From Antarcticimicrobium sp040365005 (GTDB lineage: Bacteria > Pseudomonadota > Alphaproteobacteria > Rhodobacterales > Rhodobacteraceae), in the NCBI RefSeq assembly GCF_040365005.1, contig NZ_BAABWV010000013.1, positions 100,752 through 164,751 on the forward strand: a stretch of DNA of 64,000 bases. Direction: 5' to 3'. The notes beneath the pieces were generated by a model. The model had not been told where the DNA came from, made no database searches, and was given only the letters and a program-made list of their open reading frames with translations. The translations under genes and the position numbers were made by a program. Below, piece by piece: positions 40,120-49,726 of the stretch (positions are counted from its first letter, which is position 1; each line of letters begins with the position of its first letter).

Positions 40120-41595
40120 ATGCTTGACGCCCCCACGAACCTGAAATCCCTGCTCAAGGATCCCAGCCTGCTGGCGACCCAAGCCTATGTTGACGGCCAA
40201 TGGGTGGCGGGCGAGAACGGCACCTTCGCGGTGACCAACCCGGCGCGCGGCGACGTGATCGCCGAGGTGGCCGACCTGAGCCGGGCGCAGGTGGCCAAGG
40301 CCATCGACAGCGCCTATGCGGCGCAGAAGGAGTGGGCCAGCTGGACCGGCAAGGAGCGCGCGGCAGTGCTGCGCAAGTGGTTCGACCTGATGATCGAGAA
40401 CGCTGATGATCTGGCCACCATCCTGACCGCCGAACAGGGCAAGCCCCATGCCGAGGCCAAGGGCGAGATCGTCTATGGCGCCTCCTTCGTCGAGTTCTTT
40501 GGCGAGGAAGCCAAGCGGATCTATGGCGAGACCATCCCCGGCCACCAGCGCGACAAGCGGATCACGGTGATGAAGCAGCCGATCGGGGTGGCCGCCTCGA
40601 TCACGCCGTGGAACTTTCCCAACGCGATGATCACCCGCAAGGCGGCGCCGGCGCTGGCGGCGGGCTGTGCCTTTGTCGCGCGACCGGCGGCGGAGACGCC
40701 GCTCTCGGCGCTGGTGCTGGGGGTGCTGGCCGAGCGCGCCGGGCTGCCGGCGGGGGTGTTCAACGTGCTGTCCTCGTCGCGCGCCAGCGAGATCGGCAAG
40801 GAGTTCTGCGAGAACGAGAAGGTGCGCAAGCTGACCTTTACCGGCTCGACCGAGGTCGGGCGCATCCTGCTGCGGCAGGCCGCCGACCAAGTGATGAAAT
40901 GCTCGATGGAGCTGGGCGGCAACGCGCCCTTCATCGTGTTCGACGACGCCGACCTGGATGCCGCCGTCGAGGGCGCGATGATGTGCAAGTTCCGCAACAA
41001 CGGGCAGACCTGCGTCTGTGCCAACCGGATCTATGTGCAGGCCGGGGTCTATGACGCCTTTGCCGAGAAACTGAAGGCGGCGGTGGAAAAGCTGACGGTC
41101 GGAGATGGTCTGGACGAGGGCGTGACCACCGGACCGCTGATCAACCCGGAGGCCATCGACAAGGTGCTGGAGCATCTGGGCGACGTCACCGAGAAGGGCG
41201 GCACGGTGCTGACCGGCGGACACCGGTCGAACCTGGGCGCGAATTTCTTCGAGCCGACTGTGGTGACCGGGGTGACCCAGGCGATGAAGGTCGCCAAGGA
41301 AGAGACCTTCGGCCCGCTCGCGCCGCTGTTCAAGTTCGAGGACGTGGACGAGGTGATCGAGATGGCCAATGACACCATCTTCGGCCTTGCCGCCTATTTC
41401 TACGCCAAGGACCTGAGCCGTGTCTACAAGGTGGCCGAGGCGCTGGAATACGGTATCGTCGGCGTCAACACCGGCATCATCTCGACCGAGGTGGCACCGT
41501 TCGGCGGGGTCAAGCAATCGGGGCTGGGCCGCGAGGGCAGCCACCACGGCATCGAGGAATTCCTCGAGATGAAATACGTCTGCATGGCGGTCTAA
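40120..41595 (+). CDS. gabD: Succinate-semialdehyde dehydrogenase-type aldehyde dehydrogenase
   Basis: NAD(P)-dependent oxidation of an aldehyde, most like GabD. 491 aa with catalytic Glu E264 (MELGGNAPF), catalytic Cys C298 (NNGQTCVCANR), SITPWNFPNAMITRKAAPALAAG, the FTGSTEVGR cofactor motif and the C-terminal FGGVKQSGLGREGS typical of SSADH. The two Cys two apart (C298, C300) also fit GabD. The start at 40120 follows GGAG. The gap to the divergent creatinase contains a GCTTCCCCGT hairpin (39903-39928) that might bind a regulator. Chain-length specificity is inferred. Confidence 0.88.
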   Translation: MLDAPTNLKSLLKDPSLLATQAYVDGQWVAGENGTFAVTNPARGDVIAEVADLSRAQVAKAIDSAYAAQKEWASWTGKERAAVLRKWFDLMIENADDLATILTAEQGKPHAEAKGEIVYGASFVEFFGEEAKRIYGETIPGHQRDKRITVMKQPIGVAASITPWNFPNAMITRKAAPALAAGCAFVARPAAETPLSALVLGVLAERAGLPAGVFNVLSSSRASEIGKEFCENEKVRKLTFTGSTEVGRILLRQAADQVMKCSMELGGNAPFIVFDDADLDAAVEGAMMCKFRNNGQTCVCANRIYVQAGVYDAFAEKLKAAVEKLTVGDGLDEGVTTGPLINPEAIDKVLEHLGDVTEKGGTVLTGGHRSNLGANFFEPTVVTGVTQAMKVAKEETFGPLAPLFKFEDVDEVIEMANDTIFGLAAYFYAKDLSRVYKVAEALEYGIVGVNTGIISTEVAPFGGVKQSGLGREGSHHGIEEFLEMKYVCMAV

Positions 41596-41987
41596 TCCGA
41601 CAGCTCGATCATGCGCTGGACGAGGGTGCCCGCCACCGTTGTCCAGCGCGCAATCTGCCCGGGCGCGAGACTGTCCGAGAGGCAGATCTCCAGTGCCTCG
41701 GCCAAGGCGAGGCCGGCGATCCGGAACTCATCCGCGCTGACCGCGTGGCGGCGGTGCACCGTGGCCATGTCGCGGGCGATCTGCTCCAGCGTGTCGGGGT
41801 CATCGGCGGATTGGGCGATCCGGACGATCATGGTGGCAAAGACGGCCTTTTGCTTGCCGAACCCGCCCATGAAATGGGCGCGGGTTTCCGGTGCCAGCCG
41901 GAACATCGCCAAGTAGAACCTGTCGGCGATCCGCGCCTTGTTCTGATAGACCAACGGCAAGGTCCCGCGCAGATCGTTTCCCGGCAT
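41592..41987 (-). CDS. Single-domain globin
   Basis: 131 aa globin resembling the haem domain of flavohaemoglobins, without the reductase domains. RFYLAMF carries the B10 Tyr (Y25) and ATVHRRHAV carries the proximal F8 His (H78), matching YDRMF and KHTSFMI of Hmp. A role in NO or O2 binding is inferred. Start 41987 has GGAGG before it. The stop overlaps the stop of the convergent dehydrogenase gene by three bases. Confidence 0.82.
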   Translation of the reverse strand: MPGNDLRGTLPLVYQNKARIADRFYLAMFRLAPETRAHFMGGFGKQKAVFATMIVRIAQSADDPDTLEQIARDMATVHRRHAVSADEFRIAGLALAEALEICLSDSLAPGQIARWTTVAGTLVQRMIELSD

Positions 41988-42087
41988 GGTGCCTCCGCCT
42001 CTGCCGCCCCCGGAGACAGCAAGACAGAAACACGATAACAAATCGTAAAGGCCGCAGGGATTTCCGCCGCGCGAGGTCGGATACGAG

Positions 42088-42109
42088 AAAGCCCCCGCTT
42101 GGCGGGGGC
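42088..42109 (-). terminator. Rho-independent terminator of the hsp20 gene
   Basis: On the minus strand, stem GCCCCCGC / GCGGGGGC with a 3-base loop is followed by TTTCTCG. A second perfect hairpin without T-run (GCGCCGGGC/GCCCGGCGC, 42125-42146) lies between it and the hsp20 stop. Confidence 0.7.
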
Positions 42110-42162
42110 GGCGGGAACACGGGTGCGCCGGGCCGGAGCCCGGCGCGGTTCCGGTCAGCGGG

Positions 42163-42642
42163 TCAGTTCACCGGCGTGGTTTCGGCCTCGCCCTCCAGCA
42201 CCTCGGCGGTGGTGGGCTTGGTCGAGGCGATCGCGATCCGGCGCGGTTTCAGCGCCTCGGGCACCTCGCGCTTGAGGTCGATATGCAGCATGCCGTTTTC
42301 ATGGCTGGCCCCGGTGACGCGCACATGATCAGCCAGCGTAAAGCGGCGCTCGAACGCGCGGGTGGCTATGCCGCGGTGCAGATAGGTGCGGTCGCCCTCG
42401 CCCTCGATCCGGCGCGCCGACACCACGAGTTGATGGTCCTTCACCTCGACCGACAGGTCGGAATCGGAGAAGCCGGCCACCGCGATGGAGATGCGATAGG
42501 CATCCTCGGCAGTCTTTTCGATGTTGTAGGGGGGATAGCTGGACTGGCCCACGTCATTGGCCAGAACCCGGTCCATCAGGTCGGCGATCTGGTCAAACCC
42601 GACGGTGGCGCGGTGCAGCGGTGCAAAATCAAACGTACGCAT
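42163..42642 (-). CDS. Small heat-shock protein, Hsp20/IbpA family
   Basis: ATP-independent holdase chaperone, cytosolic. 159 aa: N-terminal MRTFDFAPLHRATVGFDQI as in IbpA, an alpha-crystallin domain (about 35-125, YPPYNIEKTAEDAYRISIAVAG to GMLHIDLKREVPE) and a C-terminal tail with the RRIAI version of the I-x-I oligomerisation motif. A sigma-32-like promoter lies about 100 bases upstream, giving a rather long leader. It is monocistronic with its own terminator. Confidence 0.93.
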   Translation of the reverse strand: MRTFDFAPLHRATVGFDQIADLMDRVLANDVGQSSYPPYNIEKTAEDAYRISIAVAGFSDSDLSVEVKDHQLVVSARRIEGEGDRTYLHRGIATRAFERRFTLADHVRVTGASHENGMLHIDLKREVPEALKPRRIAIASTKPTTAEVLEGEAETTPVN

Positions 42643-42741
42643 ATGTGTTCATCCTCTTGTTTCGAGCGATTCACGTGATGCCCTCCGGTCTGGACGGGCA
42701 ATTCGGCCCCGGACCCCATGACGGCGATCCGGATAAGGAAA

Positions 42742-42770
42742 ATGTGGGAAACGGGAGGGCGGGTTTCAAG
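42742..42770 (-). promoter_or_regulatory. Sigma-32 (RpoH) promoter of hsp20
   Basis: On the minus strand, CTTGAAA (42770-42764) and CCCACAT (42748-42742) are 15 bases apart, matching the heat-shock pattern CTTGAAA...CCCAT/CYTATNT. It lies just upstream of a heat-shock chaperone gene and overlaps nothing else. About 90 bases of leader follow before the ATG. Confidence 0.7.
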
Positions 42771-42786
42771 CCCCGCGCCGCACGGT

Positions 42787-43605
42787 TCAGCCGCCGGGGC
42801 GGATGAACTTGGCGCCGGTGTCGCGCCGGGCGCCGCCGACGACGACGCGGCGGGTTCCCGGGGCCGGCGGCAGCCCGTAGCCGCGCCCGGCCTTCATGAT
42901 CGCGCGCAAGAGCGCCAGGGGCTCGCCAAGCTCGGTGCCCAGCGCGACCCGGTCACCGCGCACCTCGGCCTTGGCCGAGACCACCGAGACGATACGCGGT
43001 GCGGCGCCCTCGAAGGAAAAGATCGGCGCCCCGGATGAGCCGAAATCGACATCGCAGGACATCACCAGGATACCCTGCTGACGGGCCATGACGCCACAGA
43101 CCTCTTGCAGCGACGGCGCCTCTGAGCGGTCGCGGGCATAGGAGACGACGCCGACCTCGTCGCCGGTGGCAGGCCGCGTGGCGGTGTCGAAGGGGATGAC
43201 GGTGGTGTTGCGGATCGGGTGCTGAAGCTGCAACAGCGCCAGATCGCGGCGGACCCGGTCGGGCGAGACATCGCTGTCAAAGACATAGTCAGGATGCACC
43301 ACGGCGCGGCGCACCTGGCGATAGGCCGAGGCCCGGCCGTTGCGCCAACCGGCCAGAAACTCGACCCGCGTGGGGTCGATCCGCATCTTGGTGGTCTTGT
43401 CATAAAGGCAATGGGCGGCGGTCAGGACCAGGTCGGGGGCGATCAGCGTGCCGGTGCAGAACCCGATCCCGCCGATGTCGAGCCGCCCGACCGCCTGCCA
43501 GGCGCGGCCCGCGTCCAGGCTGTCGAGGCGTTGGAGGCGCGTGTCACCGGCCTGGGCCAGCGCCGGCAGAACCGCCATCACCAATGCCGCAAACCAGTGT
43601 CGCAC
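42787..43605 (-). CDS. Secreted trypsin-like serine protease, GTG start
   Basis: Periplasmic or secreted S1-family protease. 272 aa from GTG at 43605, which has GGAGG at ideal spacing and makes the signal peptide (VRHWFAALVMAVLPALAQA) start at residue 1; an ATG 24 bases upstream is within the ribosome site region and less likely. The catalytic triad is His in LTAAHCL, Asp in RRDLALLQL and Ser in DFGSSGAPIFS. The usual GDSGG is replaced by GSSGAP, a variant of this alphaproteobacterial group. The Cys pairs FCTG/AHC and EVC/MSC fit two disulfides. Confidence 0.88.
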   Translation of the reverse strand: MRHWFAALVMAVLPALAQAGDTRLQRLDSLDAGRAWQAVGRLDIGGIGFCTGTLIAPDLVLTAAHCLYDKTTKMRIDPTRVEFLAGWRNGRASAYRQVRRAVVHPDYVFDSDVSPDRVRRDLALLQLQHPIRNTTVIPFDTATRPATGDEVGVVSYARDRSEAPSLQEVCGVMARQQGILVMSCDVDFGSSGAPIFSFEGAAPRIVSVVSAKAEVRGDRVALGTELGEPLALLRAIMKAGRGYGLPPAPGTRRVVVGGARRDTGAKFIRPGG

Positions 43606-43701
43606 GCGCCCCTCCTTCGGATACCCCATCCCCGGTCGATCCCGGTCGATCCCTGAAACCTAGCCGGGGCTTGGGGCGAAATTGGGGCGCAGGGCGGGCA
43701 A

Positions 43702-45017
<1,316 letters not shown>

Positions 45018-45018
<1 letters not shown>

Positions 45019-46118
45019 CAGCCCATCAGCCCCGGATTGAAGATGCCCCTTGGATCGAATTTCGCGCGCAGCCCGGCCTCGATCGCCGCCAGCGGCGCCA
45101 GCTGCGGCTGAAACATGCCCAGCCGCGACCGGGTGTCCGGCGCGGCGCGCATCAGGGTGGCGTGGCCATCGTAATCGCCCGCTCGCGCACGCAGATCGGT
45201 GCCCTCGGGCACCCGCGCCCAGATCAGCCCGCCGCCCCAGTCGAACAGCAGCGCCTCGGCCTCCAGCCGCGCCGCAAGCGCGGGCGCCTGCGACGGCTTG
45301 CACGACAGCCGCCAGACATCCCCGGGCGCACCGTGGAACGGGGCGACATCGCGAATCGCCGCCCAGAGCGCGGCAGAGGCCTCCACCTCGACCACTTCCC
45401 CCGCGCCGAGCAGTTTGGTCAGCTCCCCCGCGCGATAGGCGACCGAGGTGGCGAACCCCTCGATCCGCAGCAAGGCCGCGCCCTGCACCGGATCATAGGC
45501 CGCGCCGGTGACCTCGTAGGGTGAGCCCAGCGCTTTGGACAAAAGGCGCACCGCCGCCCCGGCATCCGCAACCGCGATGCGCAGGGTCGCCTCGGTCTCG
45601 GGGCGCGGCAGCACCTTGAAGGACACCTCCGACAGCACCCCCAGGGTGCCCCAGCTTCCGGCCATCAGTTTCACCAGGTCGTATCCGGTGACGTTCTTCA
45701 TCACCCGGCCACCGTTCTTGATCGCCCGGCCCAAGCCGTCGATGTAACGCACGCCGAGCAGGAAGTCGCGCGCCGCCCCGGACTGCACCCGGCGCGGGCC
45801 GGCGGTATTGGCGGCAAAGACCCCGCCGATGGTCGGCTCTCCCCCGGTGGCCAACAGCCCGCGCGCATCCATCGGCTCGAAGGCGAGGCGCTGGTTCTCG
45901 GCGGCCAGCGCCGCCTCGACCTCGGCCAGCGGCGTGCCGGCCTGCGCCACCATGGTCAGCGCGCCGGGCTCGTAAAGGGAAATGCCGCGCAGCCCGGCCA
46001 GGCTCAGCGGGGTGCCCGCCTGCCCGGTCAGCCTCGTGCCGCCGCCACGGATCGCCAGCGGCCCGTCGGCCTGCCGAACGGCCTCGCCCAGCTCGGCCTC
46101 GCTTGTTGGTGTCATCAT
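45018..46118 (-). CDS. glcE: Glycolate oxidase FAD-binding subunit
   Basis: 366 aa with a PCMH-type FAD domain: IRGGGTRLTG (about 24-33), GGVFAANTAGPRRVQSGAARDFLLG and NVTGYDLVKLMAGSWGTLGV. It starts at ATG-ATG 46118/46115, and its ribosome site AGAGAAGAAG is supplied by a copy of the dispersed CCCCCAGAGTATTT repeat between glcD and glcE. Shorter than GlcD, as is normal for GlcE. Works with GlcD and GlcF. Confidence 0.93.
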
Positions 46119-46164
46119 CTTCTTCTCTGCAAAAATACTCTGGGGGTCCGGGGGCAAGGCCCCC
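46119..46164 (-). repeat. Dispersed extragenic repeat, copy B
   Basis: On the minus strand it reads GGGGGCCTTGCCCCC, then GACCCCCAGAGTATTTTTGC and AGAGAAGAAG, the same order as copy A at 1587-1647. It forms the whole glcD-glcE spacer, so a repeat has become part of an operon and provides the glcE ribosome site. Confidence 0.7.
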
Positions 46165-46165
46165 G

Positions 46166-47614
46166 TCACGCCGCCGCCATCGGCCGGGCGCGCCGGGTCT
46201 CGGTCAGCGCCAGCGGGAACACCTTGGCCGGGTTCAGCAGCCAGTCGGGATCGAACACGTCCTTGACCGCCAGCTGCGCCTCGAGGTCGCCGGCGTCGTA
46301 CTGGTGCAGCATCAGGTCGCGTTTCTCGACCCCCACCCCGTGCTCGCCGGTCAGGCAACCGCCGGCCTCGACGCAGAGCTTGAGGATCTCGGCCCCCAGC
46401 GCCTCGCAGGTTTCCAGGTCGCCGGGCTTGTTGGCATCGAACAGGATCAGCGGGTGCATGTTGCCATCGCCGGCGTGGAACACGTTGGCCACGTCCAGCC
46501 CGAAGTCCTTGGACAGTTCGTCGATGCGGCGCAGCACATGGGGCAACGAGGACACCGGGATGGTGCCATCGAGGCACATGTAGTCGTTGATCTGGCCCAT
46601 GGCGCCAAAGGCGGACTTGCGGCCCAGCCAGATGCGGCCGGCCTCGTCCTCGTCGGCGGCCTCGCGCAGTTCCACCGGGTCGTGGCGCGCGGCGATCTGC
46701 TTGATCAACCCGAGTTGGTGGTCGATCTCGTCATCCGAGCCCTCGACCTCGACGATCAGCAGCGCCTCGCAATCGGGATAACCGGCGTGGGCAAAGGCCT
46801 CGGTCGCGCGGATGCAGGGGCGGTCCATGAATTCGATCGCCACCGGCAGCACGCCGGCCTTGATGATGTCGGACACACAGGCGCCGGCCACCTCGGAATC
46901 GTCGAACCCCATCAGCACCGGCCGCGCGCCCTCGGGCTTGCGCAGGATGCGCAGCGTCGCCTCGGTCACCACGCCCAACTGCCCCTCGGAGCCGCAGATC
47001 AGCCCGAGCAGGTCCAGCCCGCCGGACTCGAGATGCGCGCCGCCGATCTCGACCACGGTGCCGTCCATCTGCACCAGCGTCACGCCCATCAGGTTGTTGG
47101 TGGTCACCCCGTATTTCAGGCAATGGGCGCCGCCGGAATTCATCGCGATGTTGCCGGCGATGGCACAGGCAAGCTGGCTGGAGGGATCGGGGGCATAGAA
47201 GAACCCCTCTTCCTCGACCGCGCCGGTGACCGAGAGGTTGGTGCGCCCGGTCTGCACCCGGATGATGCGGTTGTCGTAATCGGTCTCGAGCACGTCATTC
47301 ATCCGCGCCACGCCCAGGATCACGCTGTCGGCGGTGGGCAGCGCCCCCCCGGCGAGCGAGGTACCCGAGCCGCGCGGCACCACCGGGACCCCCTCTTCAT
47401 GGCAGATCCGCAGTACCTCGGAGACCTCTTGCGTCGAGCTCGGCAGCACCGCCAGCATCGGCGCGCATTTGTAGGCGGTCAGCGCGTCGCATTCATAGGC
47501 GCGGGTTTCGGCCGGATCGTGGATCAGCGCCTCGGGCGGCAGCACCTGCGACAGGCGCGTGACCAGCCGCGACTTGCGCGCCAGCACGGTGGCGTCAGGC
47601 TGTGGCATCTGCAT
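46166..47614 (-). CDS. glcD: Glycolate oxidase subunit GlcD (FAD-linked)
   Basis: Catalytic flavoprotein that oxidises glycolate to glyoxylate. 482 aa: PCMH FAD domain (VVPRGSGTSLAGGALP, about 79-94; CAIAGNIAMNSGGAHCLKYG, about 145-165) and FAD-oxidase C-terminal domain with NVFHAGDGNMHPLI and GCLTGEHGVGVEKRD. Start 47614 follows AAAGGAGG. First gene of glcDEF, with a promoter/operator immediately upstream. Confidence 0.95.
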   Translation of the reverse strand: MQMPQPDATVLARKSRLVTRLSQVLPPEALIHDPAETRAYECDALTAYKCAPMLAVLPSSTQEVSEVLRICHEEGVPVVPRGSGTSLAGGALPTADSVILGVARMNDVLETDYDNRIIRVQTGRTNLSVTGAVEEEGFFYAPDPSSQLACAIAGNIAMNSGGAHCLKYGVTTNNLMGVTLVQMDGTVVEIGGAHLESGGLDLLGLICGSEGQLGVVTEATLRILRKPEGARPVLMGFDDSEVAGACVSDIIKAGVLPVAIEFMDRPCIRATEAFAHAGYPDCEALLIVEVEGSDDEIDHQLGLIKQIAARHDPVELREAADEDEAGRIWLGRKSAFGAMGQINDYMCLDGTIPVSSLPHVLRRIDELSKDFGLDVANVFHAGDGNMHPLILFDANKPGDLETCEALGAEILKLCVEAGGCLTGEHGVGVEKRDLMLHQYDAGDLEAQLAVKDVFDPDWLLNPAKVFPLALTETRRARPMAAA

Positions 47615-47628
47615 CGGGGATCCTCCTT

Positions 47629-47665
47629 TTGGTAATTTAATATTACCAATTTGACCTACTGACAA
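47629..47665 (-). promoter_or_regulatory. glcDEF promoter with operator overlapping the -10 box
   Basis: On the minus strand, TTGTCA (-35, 47665-47660) and TATTAA (-10, 47642-47637) are 17 bases apart. A perfect inverted repeat TTGGTAAT-N5-ATTACCAA (47649-47629) covers the -10 box and ends next to the AAAGGAGG ribosome site. TTGGTNN...NNACCAA is the half-site style of FadR/GlcC/PdhR-type GntR regulators, so this is probably a repressor site. No GntR gene is in the window. Confidence 0.75.
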
Positions 47666-47694
47666 GGCGAATAGATCGAGCCTAGGGTGAGCGC

Positions 47695-48405
47695 ATGAGC
47701 TGGATTGACCGATTGTACCTGTTCTCGCCGCTGGATTACACCGGGCTGGTGCTGCTGCTTATGGGCTGGGTCAGTATTGGCTGGTGTGTCGAGAACCCGC
47801 CGCAGCGACGCCCCTCGGTCGCGCGGATCATGAACGACTATCGCCGCGACTGGATGCGGCACATGGTGACACGTCAGCCGCGCATTTTCGATTCCAGCCT
47901 GATCGGCAACCTGCGGCAGAGCACGGCGTTTTTCGCCTCGGCGACGATGATCGCGCTCGGCGGCGGCCTTGCGCTGATCCGCAATCCAGACCCGGTGGCG
48001 AATCTCGCCAGCGACCTGGCACTGGGCGCGCAGCCCCATGTGGTCTGGGAGATCAAACTGCTGGTGGTGCTGCTGTTCCTGACCAGCGCCTTTCTGAAAT
48101 TCGTCTGGGCCAACCGGCTGTTCGGCTATTGCTCGGTGGTGATGGGGGCGGTGCCCAACGAGATCGAGGACCCACAGGCGCTGGTGCGCGCGGCGCAGGC
48201 GGCCGAGCTGAACATCACCGCTGCGCGCAGTTTCAACCGCGGGCTCAGGACGACCTATTTCGGGCTGGCCTCGGCGGCCTGGCTGCTGGGCGCCGGGGCG
48301 CTGATGGCGGCGGTGCTGCTGACGCTGACGATGATCTACCGGCGCGAGTTCGGCTCCTCCTCGCGCGAGGTCCTGCTGAAGGCGCCGCCGGACACGCGGA
48401 CGTGA
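47695..48405 (+). CDS. DUF599 membrane protein
   Basis: 236 aa inner-membrane protein with about four transmembrane helices (near 15-30, 75-95, 115-135 and 190-215) and the family segments DWMRHMVTRQPRIFDSSLIGNLRQSTAFFASATM (given here in part as DWMRHM and DSSLIGNLRQSTAFFAS). Function unknown. It is divergent from glcD with 80 bases between starts; AGGGTGAG precedes the ATG. It may share the glc regulatory region by position only. Confidence 0.87.
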   Translation: MSWIDRLYLFSPLDYTGLVLLLMGWVSIGWCVENPPQRRPSVARIMNDYRRDWMRHMVTRQPRIFDSSLIGNLRQSTAFFASATMIALGGGLALIRNPDPVANLASDLALGAQPHVVWEIKLLVVLLFLTSAFLKFVWANRLFGYCSVVMGAVPNEIEDPQALVRAAQAAELNITAARSFNRGLRTTYFGLASAAWLLGAGALMAAVLLTLTMIYRREFGSSSREVLLKAPPDTRT

Positions 48406-48441
48406 GTTTTGCCCGGCCGGTTTGGCGGATAGGCTGACCTC

Positions 48442-48804
48442 ATGAGACCGATGATTTTTTCCGCGCTGGCGCTCTGCGCCCTGACCGCCCTGCCCCTGTA
48501 CGCCGAGCCGCCGGTGATCGAGGCCGTCCACGCCCAGCGCGACGGCGCGACCTGGCGATTCGATGTCACCCTGTCGCACCCCGACACCGGCTGGGACCAT
48601 TACGCCGACGGGTGGCGGGTGCTCGACATGGCAGGCAATGAATTGGGTCTGCGGGTGCTGGCGCATCCGCATGTGACCGAACAGCCCTTTACCCGGTCGC
48701 TCTCGGGCGTGGCGATTCCGGAGGGGACCACGCAGGTGCAGGTGCAGGCGCGCTGCCTCGTGGACGGATGGAACGCGGGGACCACGGTGATCTCGCTGCC
48801 CTGA
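48442..48804 (+). CDS. Small secreted protein of unknown function
   Basis: 120 aa with a clear Sec signal peptide (about 1-21, ALCALTALPLYAE). The mature part resembles an all-beta domain (VIEAVHAQRDGATWRFDVTLSHPDTGWDHYADGWRVL region) with one Cys (CLVDGW). I do not recognise a named family, although similar short proteins occur in Roseobacter genomes. It follows DUF599 by 36 bases on the same strand and is probably cotranscribed. Confidence 0.75.
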   Translation: MRPMIFSALALCALTALPLYAEPPVIEAVHAQRDGATWRFDVTLSHPDTGWDHYADGWRVLDMAGNELGLRVLAHPHVTEQPFTRSLSGVAIPEGTTQVQVQARCLVDGWNAGTTVISLP

Positions 48805-48828
48805 TCCGAGGCCCTCAGGCCCGGCAAA

Positions 48829-49299
48829 TCAGGCCCGGTGATAGGGCGAGCCGGCCAGGATGGTGGCGGCGCGGTAGAGCTGTTCGCTCAGCATCACGCG
48901 GGCCAGCATGTGCGGCCAGACCATCTTGCCGAAGGACAGGCTGGCATCCGCCGCCGCGCGCAGCTCCGGGTCGATGCCGTCGGCGCCGCCGATCACGAAG
49001 GCCAGGTCCCCCCGCCCCTGGTCGCGCCAATCGGCCAGCCGGCCTGCGAAATCGGGAGAGGAGAAAAGCTTGCCGCGTTCGTCCAGCGTGCAGATCACCG
49101 CACCGTCGGGAACGGCCCGGCGCAGCAACGCGCCCTCGGCGGCCATGCCCGCGTTCTTGCGGTCGTCCACCTCGATCACCTCGGCCGGGCCGAGGCCCAG
49201 CGCGCGACCGGTGCGGCCGAACCGTTTCAGGTAATCGTCGATCAAGGTTTTCTCGGGGCCGGCGCGCAAGCGACCGACCGCGCAGATCCGGATGCGCAT
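48829..49299 (-). CDS. rlmH: 23S rRNA (pseudouridine1915-N3)-methyltransferase
   Basis: 156 aa SPOUT methyltransferase acting on 70S ribosomes. LDERGKLFSSPDFA (about 73-86), FVIGGADGID and the C-terminal LARVMLSEQLYRAATILAGSPYHR are standard RlmH. It lies downstream of rsfS, the common rsfS-rlmH arrangement. Confidence 0.95.
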   Translation of the reverse strand: MRIRICAVGRLRAGPEKTLIDDYLKRFGRTGRALGLGPAEVIEVDDRKNAGMAAEGALLRRAVPDGAVICTLDERGKLFSSPDFAGRLADWRDQGRGDLAFVIGGADGIDPELRAAADASLSFGKMVWPHMLARVMLSEQLYRAATILAGSPYHRA

Positions 49300-49342
49300 T
49301 CAAGGTCCAGTTCCCGGCCCGCACGGGCGGGCCGATGCCGAA

Positions 49343-49726
49343 TCAGGCGTTGGCGGCGCCTTGCGGCAGCCACATCTTCTCGAGCTGGTAGAACTCGCGC
49401 ACTTCGGGTCGGAACAGGTGCACGACCACGTCACCGGTGTCGATCAGCACCCAGTCGCCGGTATCCTTGCCCTCGACCTTTGCGACGAGCCCGAACTCCT
49501 GCTTGAGGCGGTCGACCAGTTTCTCGGCCATCGCCGAGACCTGCCGCGAGGAGCGGCCCGAGGCGATCACCATGTAATCGCCAATGGCGGTACGGCCGCG
49601 CAGATCAACCTGCACGACCTCTTCGGCCTTGTCGGAGTCCAGAGAGGTAAGAATGCGCGCCAGCAGCTCTTCGCTGCTCGGCAGAGCCTGGGCCGCCATC
49701 ATACCGGCCCGGTCATCAGCGGGCAT
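49343..49726 (-). CDS. rsfS: Ribosome silencing factor RsfS
   Basis: Binds L14 and blocks subunit joining when nutrients are low. DSDKAEEVVQVDLRGRTAIGDYMVIASGRSSRQVSAMAEKL, DTGDWVLIDTGDVVVHLFRPEVREFYQLEKMW are the family core (quoted here as landmarks DSDKAEEV, DTGDWVLIDTGD and REFYQLEKMW). The start is uncertain: 49726 (127 aa) has AGAAG upstream, while ATG-ATG at 49702/49699 would give 118-119 aa, nearer homologues. The frame is open to 49783. A strong AAGGAGG site lies further upstream and fits a short upstream ORF. Upstream of rlmH. Confidence 0.9.
   Translation of the reverse strand: MPADDRAGMMAAQALPSSEELLARILTSLDSDKAEEVVQVDLRGRTAIGDYMVIASGRSSRQVSAMAEKLVDRLKQEFGLVAKVEGKDTGDWVLIDTGDVVVHLFRPEVREFYQLEKMWLPQGAANA

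Noticed and set aside
37505..41595. Single regulon joining the cupin, creatinase and dehydrogenase to the Mo-hydroxylase operon
   Set aside because: Orientation, composition and repeats separate them, and no shared operator was found.
42643..42720. ROSE-type RNA thermometer before hsp20
   Set aside because: I could not pair the GAGGA ribosome site with an upstream UUGCU-type strand convincingly; recorded only as a possibility.
43605..43629. ATG at 43629 as the start of the serine protease
   Set aside because: It lies within the ribosome-site region for the GTG at 43605, which gives a standard signal peptide from residue 1.
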